From assembly GCF_014643695.1 (NCBI RefSeq), contig NZ_BMJY01000002.1, forward strand, positions 131,676 through 195,675: a stretch of 64,000 bases of DNA. The letters are read 5' to 3'. This document shows positions 17,099-26,737 of this stretch, one piece after another. Position numbers and translations under genes: made by a program. Within the stretch, counting starts at the first letter, position 1. Each line of letters starts with the position of its first letter. Below the pieces are notes generated by a model, which was not told the DNA's origin, made no database searches, and saw only the letters and a list, made by a program, of their open reading frames with translations. The DNA is from Microbacterium album. Its GTDB lineage: Bacteria > Actinomycetota > Actinomycetes > Actinomycetales > Microbacteriaceae.

Positions 17099-18721
17099 TC
17101 AGCGCGCCGAGGGCACGCGGGCTCCGAGCTCGCGCTGGAGGCGGCGCATGTCGACCTTCCCGCTCGGGCTGCGCTCGAGCGTGCGCCGGATGTCGATCAG
17201 CCGCGGCTTCTTGTAGCCCGCCAGGAGCGCGTCCACGTGCGCGCTCAGCGTGGCCGCGTCGACATCGGCGCCCTCGGCCACCGCGACGACGGCGGCGACG
17301 CTCTCGCCGAACCGCGGGTCGGGCAGCCCGAACACGACGGCGTCCTCGACCTGGGGGTGGCTGAGGAGGGCCTCCTCCACTTCGGCGGGGTACACCTTCT
17401 CGCCGCCCGTGTTGACCACGGCGCTGCCGCGGCCGAGCAGCTCGATCGCGCCGTCCTCCCGCACCTCGACGAGGTCGCCCGCGACGACGTGGCGGTGCCC
17501 GCGGATGACCCGGAACACCTCCGCCGTCTTGGCGGGATCGCCGTGGTAACCGCGCGGCAGCGTGCCGCGGAACGCCAGGAGACCGCGCGCGCCCGGCACA
17601 TCCTGCACCTCCGCGCCGTCGTCGTCCAGGACGACGGCGCCGGGCAGCAGGCGCAGCGGCGCGGGCAGGTCGGCCGCGCTCGTGGAGGTGGCGACGGCGT
17701 AGGGGCCGCCCTCGGTCGAGGCGAGCAGGTCCACGATCGCCAGTTCCCCCAGGGCGTGAAGGCGCGCCTTGACGGGATCGCTGAACCGCATCCCCGAGCT
17801 GATGACGCTCCTGAGGTGGGGAAGCGCAGGGTCGGGGGAGCCGTCGGCGGCGTCGGCGAGGGGGCCGGCGATCGCGTCTCCCGCCAGGATCAGCCGGCTC
17901 ACGCGGTGCTCGCGGGCGAGATCGAGGGCGACGTCGGGGTCGAACCGCGCGGTCGGCATCAGCACCACCGTGCCGCCGAGGACCAGCGCGTTCATCGTGT
18001 TGAACAGCGCCGTGCCGTGCATGAGCGGCGCGAGCGGCATCGTCACGGGGGTCGGCGTGCCCGGGTCGCGCGCGATGCGTACGACATCCGCCAGAGACGA
18101 GGGCGTCTCCAGGCCGATCGCGCCGTAGATGGCGTAGAGCTGCACGTCGAGGAGATCGTCCGCGCCCCAGACGACCGCCTTCGGGCGACCGGTGGTCCCG
18201 CCCGTGTACAGGAACAGCTCGCCGTCCGAGGCCGCGCGCCCCGGCAGCGCCGCCGCATGCGCGCGGATGTCGGTGAAAGGACGCTCGTCCCGACGCGGCG
18301 CCCCCGGGCGCTGCTCGTCGTCGACGCGCAGCCACATCCGCACTCCGCTGCGGGCGGCCTCCGGCAGCTCGTCGATCACCGCCGCCGTGGAGGCGGCGAA
18401 CACCACCGCCGCGGGGCGGCAGTCCTCCAGCAGCGCGGCGAGCTCGGACGCCCGGTAGCGGAAGTTGATGGGGACGGGGGTGAGCCCCCGAGAGAGCGCC
18501 GCGAAGAGCGTCACGAGGTACTCCGGGCGGTTGTGCATGAAGATCGCGATGCGATCCCCCGGGCGGAGTCCGTCCTCGTGCAGCAGTGATGCGAGGGCGC
18601 CGGCCCGGGCCGCCAGGCCGGCGTAGGTGAGCTGCTCGCCCGCGCCGATCACCGCCGGTCGTTCGGGGAACGCGCGCGCCAGCTCCTGCCAGATGTCGGC
18701 GTAGTTCAGTCGGATGCCCAT
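17099..18721 (-). CDS. AMP-dependent acyl-CoA synthetase/ligase
   Basis: ANL-superfamily enzyme activating a carboxylic acid to its CoA thioester through an acyl-adenylate. The P-loop-like motif YTGGTTGRPKAVVW, the A8 hinge region TGGEKVYPAEVEEAL and the catalytic C-terminal lysine motif PSGKVDMRRL are intact; 540 residues. ATG 18721 was chosen over an upstream in-frame GTG/ATG extension because the family N-terminus (LNYADIWQELARAFPERPA) starts there and GGGAGG lies ten bases upstream. It diverges from a MarR gene, an arrangement seen for hydroxycinnamate CoA-ligase loci, but no feruloyl-CoA hydratase-lyase is in the window, so the acid substrate (aromatic or fatty) is open. Confidence 0.92.
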   Translation of the reverse strand: MGIRLNYADIWQELARAFPERPAVIGAGEQLTYAGLAARAGALASLLHEDGLRPGDRIAIFMHNRPEYLVTLFAALSRGLTPVPINFRYRASELAALLEDCRPAAVVFAASTAAVIDELPEAARSGVRMWLRVDDEQRPGAPRRDERPFTDIRAHAAALPGRAASDGELFLYTGGTTGRPKAVVWGADDLLDVQLYAIYGAIGLETPSSLADVVRIARDPGTPTPVTMPLAPLMHGTALFNTMNALVLGGTVVLMPTARFDPDVALDLAREHRVSRLILAGDAIAGPLADAADGSPDPALPHLRSVISSGMRFSDPVKARLHALGELAIVDLLASTEGGPYAVATSTSAADLPAPLRLLPGAVVLDDDGAEVQDVPGARGLLAFRGTLPRGYHGDPAKTAEVFRVIRGHRHVVAGDLVEVREDGAIELLGRGSAVVNTGGEKVYPAEVEEALLSHPQVEDAVVFGLPDPRFGESVAAVVAVAEGADVDAATLSAHVDALLAGYKKPRLIDIRRTLERSPSGKVDMRRLQRELGARVPSAR

Positions 18722-18775
18722 GGCCGCGTCGCCTCCCAGCGTCCTCGCCCTCCGGGCGTCCTCGCCCGACGGCTG

Positions 18776-18808
18776 ATTCAGGCTACCTGATACACGAGCG
18801 GATGTCAC
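18776..18808 (-). promoter_or_regulatory. Promoter of the acyl-CoA synthetase gene with overlapping palindrome
   Basis: Minus strand: -35 GTGACA (18808-18803), 17-base spacer, -10 TAGCCT (18785-18780). The -10 box is embedded in an inverted repeat, TCAGG-CTA-CCTGA (18778-18790). Repressor binding here would block the promoter; the divergent MarR gene product is the obvious candidate. Confidence 0.6.
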
Positions 18809-18926
18809 CCGTCCGCTGCGAGGGCGCGGTTCCTCCGGGCGGGACGGAGTGTGGCGCGACGCGTCAGATCCCGATCCCGGGGCGCGCGTTCGGGATGCCC
18901 TAGGGTGAGGCGGAACGGAGGTGCGG

Positions 18927-19358
18927 ATGGAGACGGCGGGCGGCTTCGTCTACGTGATCAAGCAGCTCGAGCTCGCCCTGAGACCGCGGTTCCTCGAGGC
19001 CTGCGCGACCGAGGGCATGACGGGAGCGCAGTACACGGTCCTCACGGTGCTGCAGCGTCGCCCCGGCATCACGAGCTCGGAGCTCGCGCGGCGCTCGCTC
19101 GTGCGTCCCCAGACCATGGCCGGCACCATCGACGCGCTGCTCGGGGCGGGTCTCGTGCGCCGAGAGGACGACCCCGCCCACGCGCGTCGCAAGCTGCTCT
19201 TCCTGACGCCGGCGGGCAGCGAGGCCGTCGACCGCGTCTCGGTGCCGGTGCGCGAGCTCGAGGAGCTCCTGGTCGGCGACCTCACGCCGGAGGAGCGCGA
19301 GCAGTTCTTCGACTACCTCCGGCGGTCGCGCAACGCGCTGGGCGCAGCGGGGCGCTGA
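18927..19358 (+). CDS. MarR family transcriptional regulator
   Basis: Winged-helix regulator of 143 residues. The recognition region reads ITSSELARRSLVRPQTMAGTIDALLGAG with wing DDPAHARRKLLFLTPAG, typical of MarR proteins. ATG 18927 has GGAG six bases upstream; a -10-like TAGGGT stands at 18901-18906. It lies between the divergent acyl-CoA synthetase gene and an aldehyde dehydrogenase gene, both likely targets. The ligand cannot be deduced. Confidence 0.92.
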   Translation: METAGGFVYVIKQLELALRPRFLEACATEGMTGAQYTVLTVLQRRPGITSSELARRSLVRPQTMAGTIDALLGAGLVRREDDPAHARRKLLFLTPAGSEAVDRVSVPVRELEELLVGDLTPEEREQFFDYLRRSRNALGAAGR

Positions 19359-19467
19359 GCGCCCGCGCCGCCCGACGGGACGGCCCTCCGCCGGAGCGGG
19401 GGAGGCCCCTAGGATGGTCATCCCGGCCGCACGGCCGGTGGACACGGAGCTCAACGAGGAGAACACC

Positions 19468-20955
19468 ATGTCACAGACTGCAGAGGCGTCCTTCGCGCCG
19501 CCCGAGGTCGCGCCCCGGCTCTGGATCGGCGGCGCGTGGCGCGATCCCGAGGGCGGTGCGACGATGGACGTCATCGACCCCGCCACGGGTCGCGCGGTCG
19601 CCCAGGTCGCGGCCGCGTCGACCGGGGACGTGGCCGCGGCCGCCGCAGCCGCGCGAACGGCATTCCGCGACGGCGAGTGGGCGCGCATGCCCGCGCGCGA
19701 GCGATCCCGTGTCCTGCTGCGGGCGGCCGCGCTGATGCGGGAGCGCGTCGAGGAGCTCGCACAGGCCGAGTCGCTCGACGTCGGCAAGCCCATCGCCTTC
19801 GCGCGCATGATCGACGTGCCCAACGCGGCCGACCTGTACGAGTACTACGGCACGCTGGCGCCCCACCTCGACGGCGCGACGCGCGACGTGCCCATCCCGG
19901 CGTTCGCCTACACGCGCTGCGAGCCGCGCGGGGTGGTCGCCGCGATCAGCCCCTTCAACTTCCCGCTCATCCTGTCGAGCTCGAAGATCGCCCCCGCGCT
20001 CGCCGCGGGCAACACCGTCGTCCACAAGCCGTCGCCGCTGACGCCCCTGAGCGCGCTGCTGATGGCTGAGCTGCTGCGCGACGCCGGGGTGCCCGACGGC
20101 GTGTACAACGTCGTCACCGGCCCGGGGGCCGAGCTCGGCGACGCGCTCGTCCGCGATCCGGCGGTCGACATGGTGGCGTTCACCGGCTCGACCGCGGTGG
20201 GCCGGGTCGTGGCGCGCACGGCGGGCGAGCTGCTCAAGCCGGTGGCGGCCGAGCTGGGCGGCAACGCGGCCAACATCCTCTTCGCCGACGCGGACCTCGA
20301 CCAGGCCGTGGGCGCCGTGATCAACGCGTTCGTGTTCAACACGGGGCAGTTCTGCATGGCGGGCCCCCGCCTGCTGGTGGAGCGCCCCGTGTACGACACG
20401 GTCGTCGGCATCCTCGAGCAGGCGGTGGGAGGAGTCCCCCTCGGCCGTCCGAGCGATCCGGGGACGGTCATCGGCCCGCTCGCGAGCGCCGCGCAGCGCG
20501 ACCGCGTCGACGAGATGGTGCGGGACGCGGTCGCGTCGGGAGGCCGCGTCGTCACGGGCGGCGAGCGCATCGAGCTCGACGGCGGCTTCTACTACGCCCC
20601 GACCGTCATCGTGGACCTGCCGGACGACGCCCTCGCCGTGCGCGAGGAGGTCTTCGGGCCCGTGCTGACGGTGCAGGCCTTCGACACGGAGGACGAGGCC
20701 GTCGCGCTCGCCAACGGCACGGCGTACGGTCTCGCCGCGGGCGTGCAGACGACCGACATCTCGCGCGCCCACCGCGTCGCCGCCCGCCTGGAGGCCGGCA
20801 TCGTCTGGGTCAACGGCTGGGCCATGCTCGACGCCGCGATGCCGTTCGGGGGCGTGAAGGACTCCGGTTGGGGCCGCGAGAACGGGCCGGAGGCGCTCGC
20901 CTCCTTCACGCGCTCCAAGTCCGTCATCATCGGGCTGGGTCAGCCCGGCGGCTGA
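19468..20955 (+). CDS. Aldehyde dehydrogenase (NAD(P)-dependent)
   Basis: Class 1/2-type ALDH of 495 residues. General base Glu262 (AAELGGNAANI) and nucleophile Cys296 (GQFCMAGPR) are present, with cofactor segment ISPFNFPLILSSSKIAPAL and C-terminal FGGVKDSGWGREN. ATG 19468 has GAGGAGA at good distance, and a -10-like TAGGAT occurs at 19410-19415. A role in oxidising an aromatic or aliphatic aldehyde linked to the adjacent acyl-CoA synthetase is inferred from context; vanillin- or benzaldehyde-type activity is possible. Confidence 0.93.
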   Translation: MSQTAEASFAPPEVAPRLWIGGAWRDPEGGATMDVIDPATGRAVAQVAAASTGDVAAAAAAARTAFRDGEWARMPARERSRVLLRAAALMRERVEELAQAESLDVGKPIAFARMIDVPNAADLYEYYGTLAPHLDGATRDVPIPAFAYTRCEPRGVVAAISPFNFPLILSSSKIAPALAAGNTVVHKPSPLTPLSALLMAELLRDAGVPDGVYNVVTGPGAELGDALVRDPAVDMVAFTGSTAVGRVVARTAGELLKPVAAELGGNAANILFADADLDQAVGAVINAFVFNTGQFCMAGPRLLVERPVYDTVVGILEQAVGGVPLGRPSDPGTVIGPLASAAQRDRVDEMVRDAVASGGRVVTGGERIELDGGFYYAPTVIVDLPDDALAVREEVFGPVLTVQAFDTEDEAVALANGTAYGLAAGVQTTDISRAHRVAARLEAGIVWVNGWAMLDAAMPFGGVKDSGWGRENGPEALASFTRSKSVIIGLGQPGG

Positions 20956-20976
20956 GCGACGCGCTCGGGCGAACGG

Positions 20977-21016
20977 CGAGGCGCCCCGACCCCCTGAGGG
21001 GAGCCGGGGCGCCTCG
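20977..21016. terminator. Bidirectional terminator between convergent aldDH and O-demethylase genes
   Basis: An outer 11-bp perfect stem (CGAGGCGCCCC with its complement) encloses an inner CCCC-TGA-GGGG hairpin. It lies between two convergent stop codons. Confidence 0.75.
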
Positions 21017-21024
21017 TGCGTCGC

Positions 21025-22616
<1,592 letters not shown>

Positions 22617-23372
22617 ATGGCAGAGACCGAGCCGTCGCTCCTCGTCGTGAGCGCGCACGCTGGAGACTTCGTATGGCGCGCGGGCGGCGCGATCGCCGCC
22701 GCGACGCTGCGGGGCGAGAAGGCCACCGTGGTGTGCCTGTCCTACGGAGAGCGAGGAGAGTCCGCCAGCCAGTGGCTCGCCGGCAAGCCGCTCGACGAGA
22801 TCAAGGCCATCCGCCGCGATGAGGCCGCCGCGGCCGCCGGGGCGCTCGGCGCGCAGATCGAGTTCCTCGACCTCGGCGACTACCCGCTGCTGGAGACGCC
22901 CGAGTCGATCCAGAAGCTCGTCGACGTGTACCGCCGCGTCCAGCCGACCGTCGTGCTGACCCACCCGCTGTCCGACCCGTACAACGGCGACCACCCCGCC
23001 GCGGCCCGCATGGCCCTGCAGGCGCGCGTCCTCGCCCAGGCGATCGGCGTCGCGAACTCGGACGGCACGTACCCGACCAAGGACGAGATCATCGGCGCCC
23101 CGCCCGTGTTCTTCTTCGAGCCCCACCAGCCCGAGCAGTCCGACTTCAAGCCGAACGTGCTGCTCGACATCACCGAGGCCTTCCCGCTCAAGCGCAAGGC
23201 CATGGAGTGCCTGCCCGCGCAGAAGCACATGTGGGAGTACTACACGGCCCTCGCGGTGCGTCGGGGCGTGCAGGTCAAGCGCAACGCGGGGCCGAACCTG
23301 GGCCTGCCGCACGACACGATGGGCGAGGCGTACATGCGCTACTACCCCCAGGTCACCGGGGTGCTGGAGTGA
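22617..23372 (+). CDS. galB: 4-oxalomesaconate hydratase (GalB-like, PIG-L/LmbE fold)
   Basis: Adds water to 4-oxalomesaconate to give 4-carboxy-4-hydroxy-2-oxoadipate in gallate and protocatechuate 4,5-cleavage pathways. The protein (251 residues) has the LmbE/PIG-L metal-binding pattern in GalB form: SAHAGDFVWRAGGAIA at the N-terminus, GERGESASQWLAGKPLDEIK, and HPLSDPYNGDHPAAA for the remaining ligand. The LmbE fold is otherwise known for N-acetylglucosaminyl deacetylases, but the WRAGGAI form and the genes for aldolase and tautomerase immediately downstream decide for GalB. ATG 22617 has only a weak GGA upstream. Confidence 0.9.
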   Translation: MAETEPSLLVVSAHAGDFVWRAGGAIAAATLRGEKATVVCLSYGERGESASQWLAGKPLDEIKAIRRDEAAAAAGALGAQIEFLDLGDYPLLETPESIQKLVDVYRRVQPTVVLTHPLSDPYNGDHPAAARMALQARVLAQAIGVANSDGTYPTKDEIIGAPPVFFFEPHQPEQSDFKPNVLLDITEAFPLKRKAMECLPAQKHMWEYYTALAVRRGVQVKRNAGPNLGLPHDTMGEAYMRYYPQVTGVLE

Positions 23373-24079
23373 GCGGCGTCGTCGTCACCGACATCGCGCG
23401 ACCCGATCCGGCGACCGTGGACGCCCTGGCGGCGCACGGCGTCGCCACCGTGCACGAGGCGATGGGGCGCGTGGGCCTGGCCGGTCCGGCCATCCGCCCG
23501 ATCCAGCAGGGCGTCCGGGTCGCGGGTGCGGCCGTCACAGTGCTCAGCTGGCCCGGCGACAACCTCATGATCCACGCCGCGATCGAGCAGTGCCAGGCGG
23601 GCGACCTGCTCGTCGTGGCGACGACGTCCGACTCGACCGACGGCGCGTTCGGCGATCTGTTCGCCACCGCGCTGAAGGCGCGCGGCGTGCGGGGGCTCGT
23701 CACCGCGACCGGCGTCCGCGACACGCAGGACCTGCGCGACATGGGCTTCCCCGCGTGGTCCAACGGCGTGCACTCGCAGGGCACCGTCAAGGCCACGGCC
23801 GGATCGGTCAACGTGCCGGTCGTCGTCGCGGGGATGCTCGTGCACCCCGGCGACGTGGTCATCGCCGACGACGACGGCGTCGTGTGCGTGCCGCGCCGCG
23901 AGGCCGAGTCGGCGCTCGCCGCGGCCGAGGCGCGCGTGGCGAAGGAGGAGGCCGACCGGCAGGCGTACGCGAGCGGCGCCGAGCTCAGCCTCGACCGCAA
24001 GGGCCTGCGGGCGGTGCTGTCCGAGCTCGGCGTGACGTACGCGACGCAGGCCGAGTACGAGGAGACGCATGGCCGCTGA
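23369..24079 (+). CDS. galC: 4-carboxy-4-hydroxy-2-oxoadipate aldolase (GalC/LigK-like, RraA fold)
   Basis: Cleaves 4-carboxy-4-hydroxy-2-oxoadipate to pyruvate and oxaloacetate with a divalent metal. The 236-residue protein has the RraA-like class II aldolase pattern: AAHGVATVHEAMGRVGLAG, then PGDNLMIHAAIEQCQAGD, GDLFATALKARGVRGLVT and the metal/substrate loop ATGVRDTQDLRDMGFP. The GTG start overlaps the galB stop (GTGA), ensuring coupled translation. Orthologues in proteobacterial gallate clusters have the same neighbours. Confidence 0.92.
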   Translation: MSGVVVTDIARPDPATVDALAAHGVATVHEAMGRVGLAGPAIRPIQQGVRVAGAAVTVLSWPGDNLMIHAAIEQCQAGDLLVVATTSDSTDGAFGDLFATALKARGVRGLVTATGVRDTQDLRDMGFPAWSNGVHSQGTVKATAGSVNVPVVVAGMLVHPGDVVIADDDGVVCVPRREAESALAAAEARVAKEEADRQAYASGAELSLDRKGLRAVLSELGVTYATQAEYEETHGR

Positions 24080-25175
24080 CGTCGTGCGCGGCGTGCCCTG
24101 CGTGCTCATGCGCGGCGGCACGTCGAAGGGCGCGTACTTCCTCGCCTCCGACCTGCCCGAGGACACCGCCGCCCGAGACGACCTGCTGCTGCGCATCATG
24201 GGCACGCCGGATCCCCGGCAGATCGACGGGCTCGGCGGGGCGCACCCGCTGACGTCCAAGGTGGGGATCGTGTCGCCCTCCACGGCGTCCGACACGGACG
24301 TGGACTACCTGTTCCTGCAGCTGGGCGTGGACGAGGCGTTCGTCACCGACCGCCAGAACTGCGGGAACATCCTGGCGGGCGTCGGACCGTTCGCGGTCGA
24401 GCGCGGTCTCGTCTCCGCGGGGCCCGAGCACACGAGCGTGCGGATCCGCATGGTCAACACCGGCAGCGTCGCGACCGCGACGTTCGCCACGCCCGGCGGC
24501 GTCGTCGACTACGACGGCGACCTGGCGATCGACGGCGTGCCCGGCACGGCGGGCGCGATCTCGCTGGACTTCGAGGGCACGGCCGGATCCTCCACGGGCG
24601 CGCTCTTCCCGACCGGCGCCGTCGCCGACGACATCGAGGGCGTCCTCGCCTCCGGCGGCGCCGTGACGGTGACGTGCGTCGACAACGGCATGCCGACGGT
24701 CCTGATCCGCGCGGCCGACCTCGGTCTCTCCGGCGACGAGGACCCGGCTGCGCTCGAGGCGGACGCGACGCTGAAGGAGACGCTCGAGCGGATCCGATTC
24801 GCGGCGGCCGAGCGCATGGGTCTCGGCGACGTGTCCGAGGCCACCGTGCCCAAGATGGTGCTGCTGAGCGCCCCGCGGCACGGCGGCGCGATCGCCACCC
24901 GCAGCTTCCTGCCGCATCGCGTCCACACGTCGATCGGCGTGCTGGGCGCGCTCACGGCCGCCGCGGGCGTGCTGCCCGCCGGGTCCGTGGGCCACGACCT
25001 GGCGCGGCTCCCGGGCCCCGGGGAGCCGTTCGTCATCGAGCACCCGACCGGACACTTCGACGTGGATGTCTCGGTGCGAGAGGATGGCGGACAGCACCGC
25101 GTCGAGCGCTCCGCCGCCCTGCGCACCGCGCGCAAGATCTTCGAGGGGACGGTCTATCCCCGTCCCCGCCCATGA
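24069..25175 (+). CDS. galD: 4-oxalomesaconate tautomerase (GalD-like, PrpF family)
   Basis: Interconverts keto and enol tautomers of 4-oxalomesaconate, the direct product of gallate ring cleavage. PrpF-family two-lobed fold of 368 residues. The N-terminal signature PCVLMRGGTSKGAYF and the mirrored motif in the second lobe (TVPKMVLLSAPRHGGAI) are present, with QNCGNILAGVGPFAVERG as the conserved Cys-containing loop. The ATG lies 11 bases inside galC. PrpF of the methylcitrate cycle is the alternative family role, but the galB-galC context argues for GalD. Confidence 0.9.
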   Translation: MAADVVRGVPCVLMRGGTSKGAYFLASDLPEDTAARDDLLLRIMGTPDPRQIDGLGGAHPLTSKVGIVSPSTASDTDVDYLFLQLGVDEAFVTDRQNCGNILAGVGPFAVERGLVSAGPEHTSVRIRMVNTGSVATATFATPGGVVDYDGDLAIDGVPGTAGAISLDFEGTAGSSTGALFPTGAVADDIEGVLASGGAVTVTCVDNGMPTVLIRAADLGLSGDEDPAALEADATLKETLERIRFAAAERMGLGDVSEATVPKMVLLSAPRHGGAIATRSFLPHRVHTSIGVLGALTAAAGVLPAGSVGHDLARLPGPGEPFVIEHPTGHFDVDVSVREDGGQHRVERSAALRTARKIFEGTVYPRPRP

Positions 25176-25224
25176 ACCCCCACCCGCTGTCAGAGACGAC
25201 CGCACCGACCCCGAGGAGAGACAA

Positions 25225-26175
25225 GTGACCGACTCCACCGCCTTCGACGTGGCGCACCTCGCCAACGTCGAGCTGTACACGCCCGAGTTCGAGAAGAGCC
25301 TGTGGTTCTTCCGGGACCTGCTCGCCATGCGCGTCGTCGCCGAGGACGGCGACTCGGTCTACCTGCGCACGTGGGACGAGTACGAGCTCTACACCATCAA
25401 GCTCACGGCCAAGGACGCGGCCGGCGTCGGCCGCACCTCGTTCCGGGCGGCGAGCCAGGAGGCGCTCGAGCGCCGTGTCGCGGCGATCGAGGCGACCGGC
25501 CTGGGCAAGGGCTGGGTCGACGGCGAGGTCGGCACGGGACCGACCTTCCTCTTCCACGACCCCGACGGTCACGAGATGGGCATCTACTACGAGACCGAGC
25601 GGTACGTCGCGGGCGATGACGACCGCCCGGCCCTCAAGAACCAGGCCTCCGCCTTCCCCGGCCGCGGCGTCAACGCCCGCCGCCTCGACCACATCAACTA
25701 CCTCGCCAAGGACGTCGAGGCCAACGGCGAGTTCCTCGCCCAGGCCCTCGGCATGCGCGAGAGCGAGCGCATCCGCCTCGACAGCGGCAAGTTCGCCGCG
25801 TGGTGGTTCCACTTCAGCCTGAAGTCCTACGACGTCGTGTACTCGGACGACTGGACCAAGCACGGCAACCGCCTGCACCACATCGCGTTCGCGCCCGACA
25901 CGCGTGAGGACATCCTCAAGGCCGCCGACATCTTCCTCGAGAACGGCATCCACATCGAGTCGGGCCCGCACAAGCACGCCATCAACCAGACGTTCTTCCT
26001 CTACGTGTGGGAGCCGGGCGGCAACCGCATCGAGTTCGCCAACGCCGGCGCCCGCCTGCTGCTCGACCCCGACCAGCCGGTCGTGGAGTGGAGCGAGGCC
26101 GAGCGCAAGAAGGGCCAGGCCTGGGGCATGAAGACGATCGAGACGTTCCACACCCACGGCACGCCGCTCGTCTGA
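25225..26175 (+). CDS. VOC-family (type I) extradiol ring-cleavage dioxygenase
   Basis: Fe(II)/Mn(II)-dependent ring-cleavage enzyme with two vicinal-oxygen-chelate modules (316 residues). Metal ligands in the C-terminal module are seen at H156 (LDHINYL), H219 (RLHHIAF) and E270 (NRIEFA), with second-sphere His196, His248/251 and Tyr260 spaced as in catechol 2,3-dioxygenases. It starts at GTG 25225 behind GAGGAGAG. Position at the end of galB-galC-galD implies it makes 4-oxalomesaconate from gallate, or opens a related catechol. That job is done by unrelated type II LigAB/GalA enzymes in characterised proteobacteria, so the family is unexpected here. Confidence 0.88.
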   Translation: MTDSTAFDVAHLANVELYTPEFEKSLWFFRDLLAMRVVAEDGDSVYLRTWDEYELYTIKLTAKDAAGVGRTSFRAASQEALERRVAAIEATGLGKGWVDGEVGTGPTFLFHDPDGHEMGIYYETERYVAGDDDRPALKNQASAFPGRGVNARRLDHINYLAKDVEANGEFLAQALGMRESERIRLDSGKFAAWWFHFSLKSYDVVYSDDWTKHGNRLHHIAFAPDTREDILKAADIFLENGIHIESGPHKHAINQTFFLYVWEPGGNRIEFANAGARLLLDPDQPVVEWSEAERKKGQAWGMKTIETFHTHGTPLV

Positions 26176-26190
26176 CCCCTTCTCCCGACG

Positions 26191-26257
26191 CGACAATCCG
26201 TCCCCGCGCTGAGAATGCTGTGCTTGCACGCATTCTCAGCGCGGGGACGGATTGTCG
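26191..26257. repeat. Palindromic repeat element, copy 1 (28-bp perfect arms)
   Basis: Arms 26191-26218 and 26230-26257 are exact complements (28 bp) around an 11-base loop; the arm core is GTCCCCGCGCTGAGAATGC. It lies between the convergent dioxygenase and membrane-protein genes. A second copy occurs at 57527-57621, so this is a dispersed element and not only a local terminator, although it can serve as one. Confidence 0.85.
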
Positions 26258-26267
26258 TGGGTAGTGG

Positions 26268-26630
26268 TTACCAGATGACGGCGATGCCCGCGTTGAAGAG
26301 GATGAGGGCGCCCGTCAGCCAGAAGACCCAGGTGGGCAGCGGGTTGCCCTTCTTGGCGCGGCTGCGGCTGATGCCGATGAGCGCTCCGATGACGATGAGC
26401 ACGACGAGCTTGATCGCGATCTTCGTGTAGTTGAGTCCGCCGTCGCCGAGACCCCACGGCGCGGCGAGCGCGAGGCCCGCGACGCCCGCGACGAGCAGGC
26501 CGAGGTCCATCACGCGGGTCGCCTGGAAACGCCGCCCGGCCGCCTCGACGGCCCATGCCCCGAACAGGATGGCGAAGCCGACGATGTGGATGAACACGAC
26601 GATGCTGCGGAGGGTCTCGAGGAAGTCCAT
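26268..26630 (-). CDS. Small integral membrane protein of unknown function
   Basis: A 120-residue protein with four predicted membrane helices (SIVVFIHIVGFAILFGAW, VMDLGLLVAGVAGLAL, IAIKLVVLIVIGALIGI, TWVFWLTGALILFNAGI). His15 in the first helix and a short basic loop (SRSRAKKGNP) are the only distinctive residues. No catalytic motif was recognised. A -10-like TACCGT stands six bases before the ATG, with GAGGG between, so the mRNA may be leaderless. The gene is convergent to the dioxygenase gene. Confidence 0.75.
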   Translation of the reverse strand: MDFLETLRSIVVFIHIVGFAILFGAWAVEAAGRRFQATRVMDLGLLVAGVAGLALAAPWGLGDGGLNYTKIAIKLVVLIVIGALIGISRSRAKKGNPLPTWVFWLTGALILFNAGIAVIW

Positions 26631-26636
26631 GCCCTC

Positions 26637-26642
26637 ACGGTA
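26637..26642 (-). promoter_or_regulatory. -10 box (TACCGT) of the small membrane protein gene
   Basis: TACCGT (26642-26637) is followed by six bases and the ATG. Candidate leaderless promoter; no clear -35. Confidence 0.4.
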
Positions 26643-26724
26643 ATCCGCGCGTGCAGACGCGCGCCAGTCAGGGTCGCCTCATGCCGGTGCCGCCGAGGGC
26701 CTGGTCAGCGCCTTCTTCCGGGCG

Positions 26725-26730
26725 TAGCGT
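26725..26730 (+). promoter_or_regulatory. -10 box (TAGCGT) of the disulfide oxidoreductase gene
   Basis: TAGCGT ends seven bases before the ATG at 26738; TGGTCA 17 bases upstream (26702-26707) is a weak -35. Candidate leaderless promoter. Confidence 0.45.
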
Positions 26731-26737
26731 CGGCCGC

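Noticed and set aside
22617-23372. N-acetylglucosaminyl-inositol deacetylase (MshB/LmbE)
   Set aside because: Same fold, but overlap with galC and galD homologues and the SAHAGDFVWRAGG form indicate 4-oxalomesaconate hydratase.
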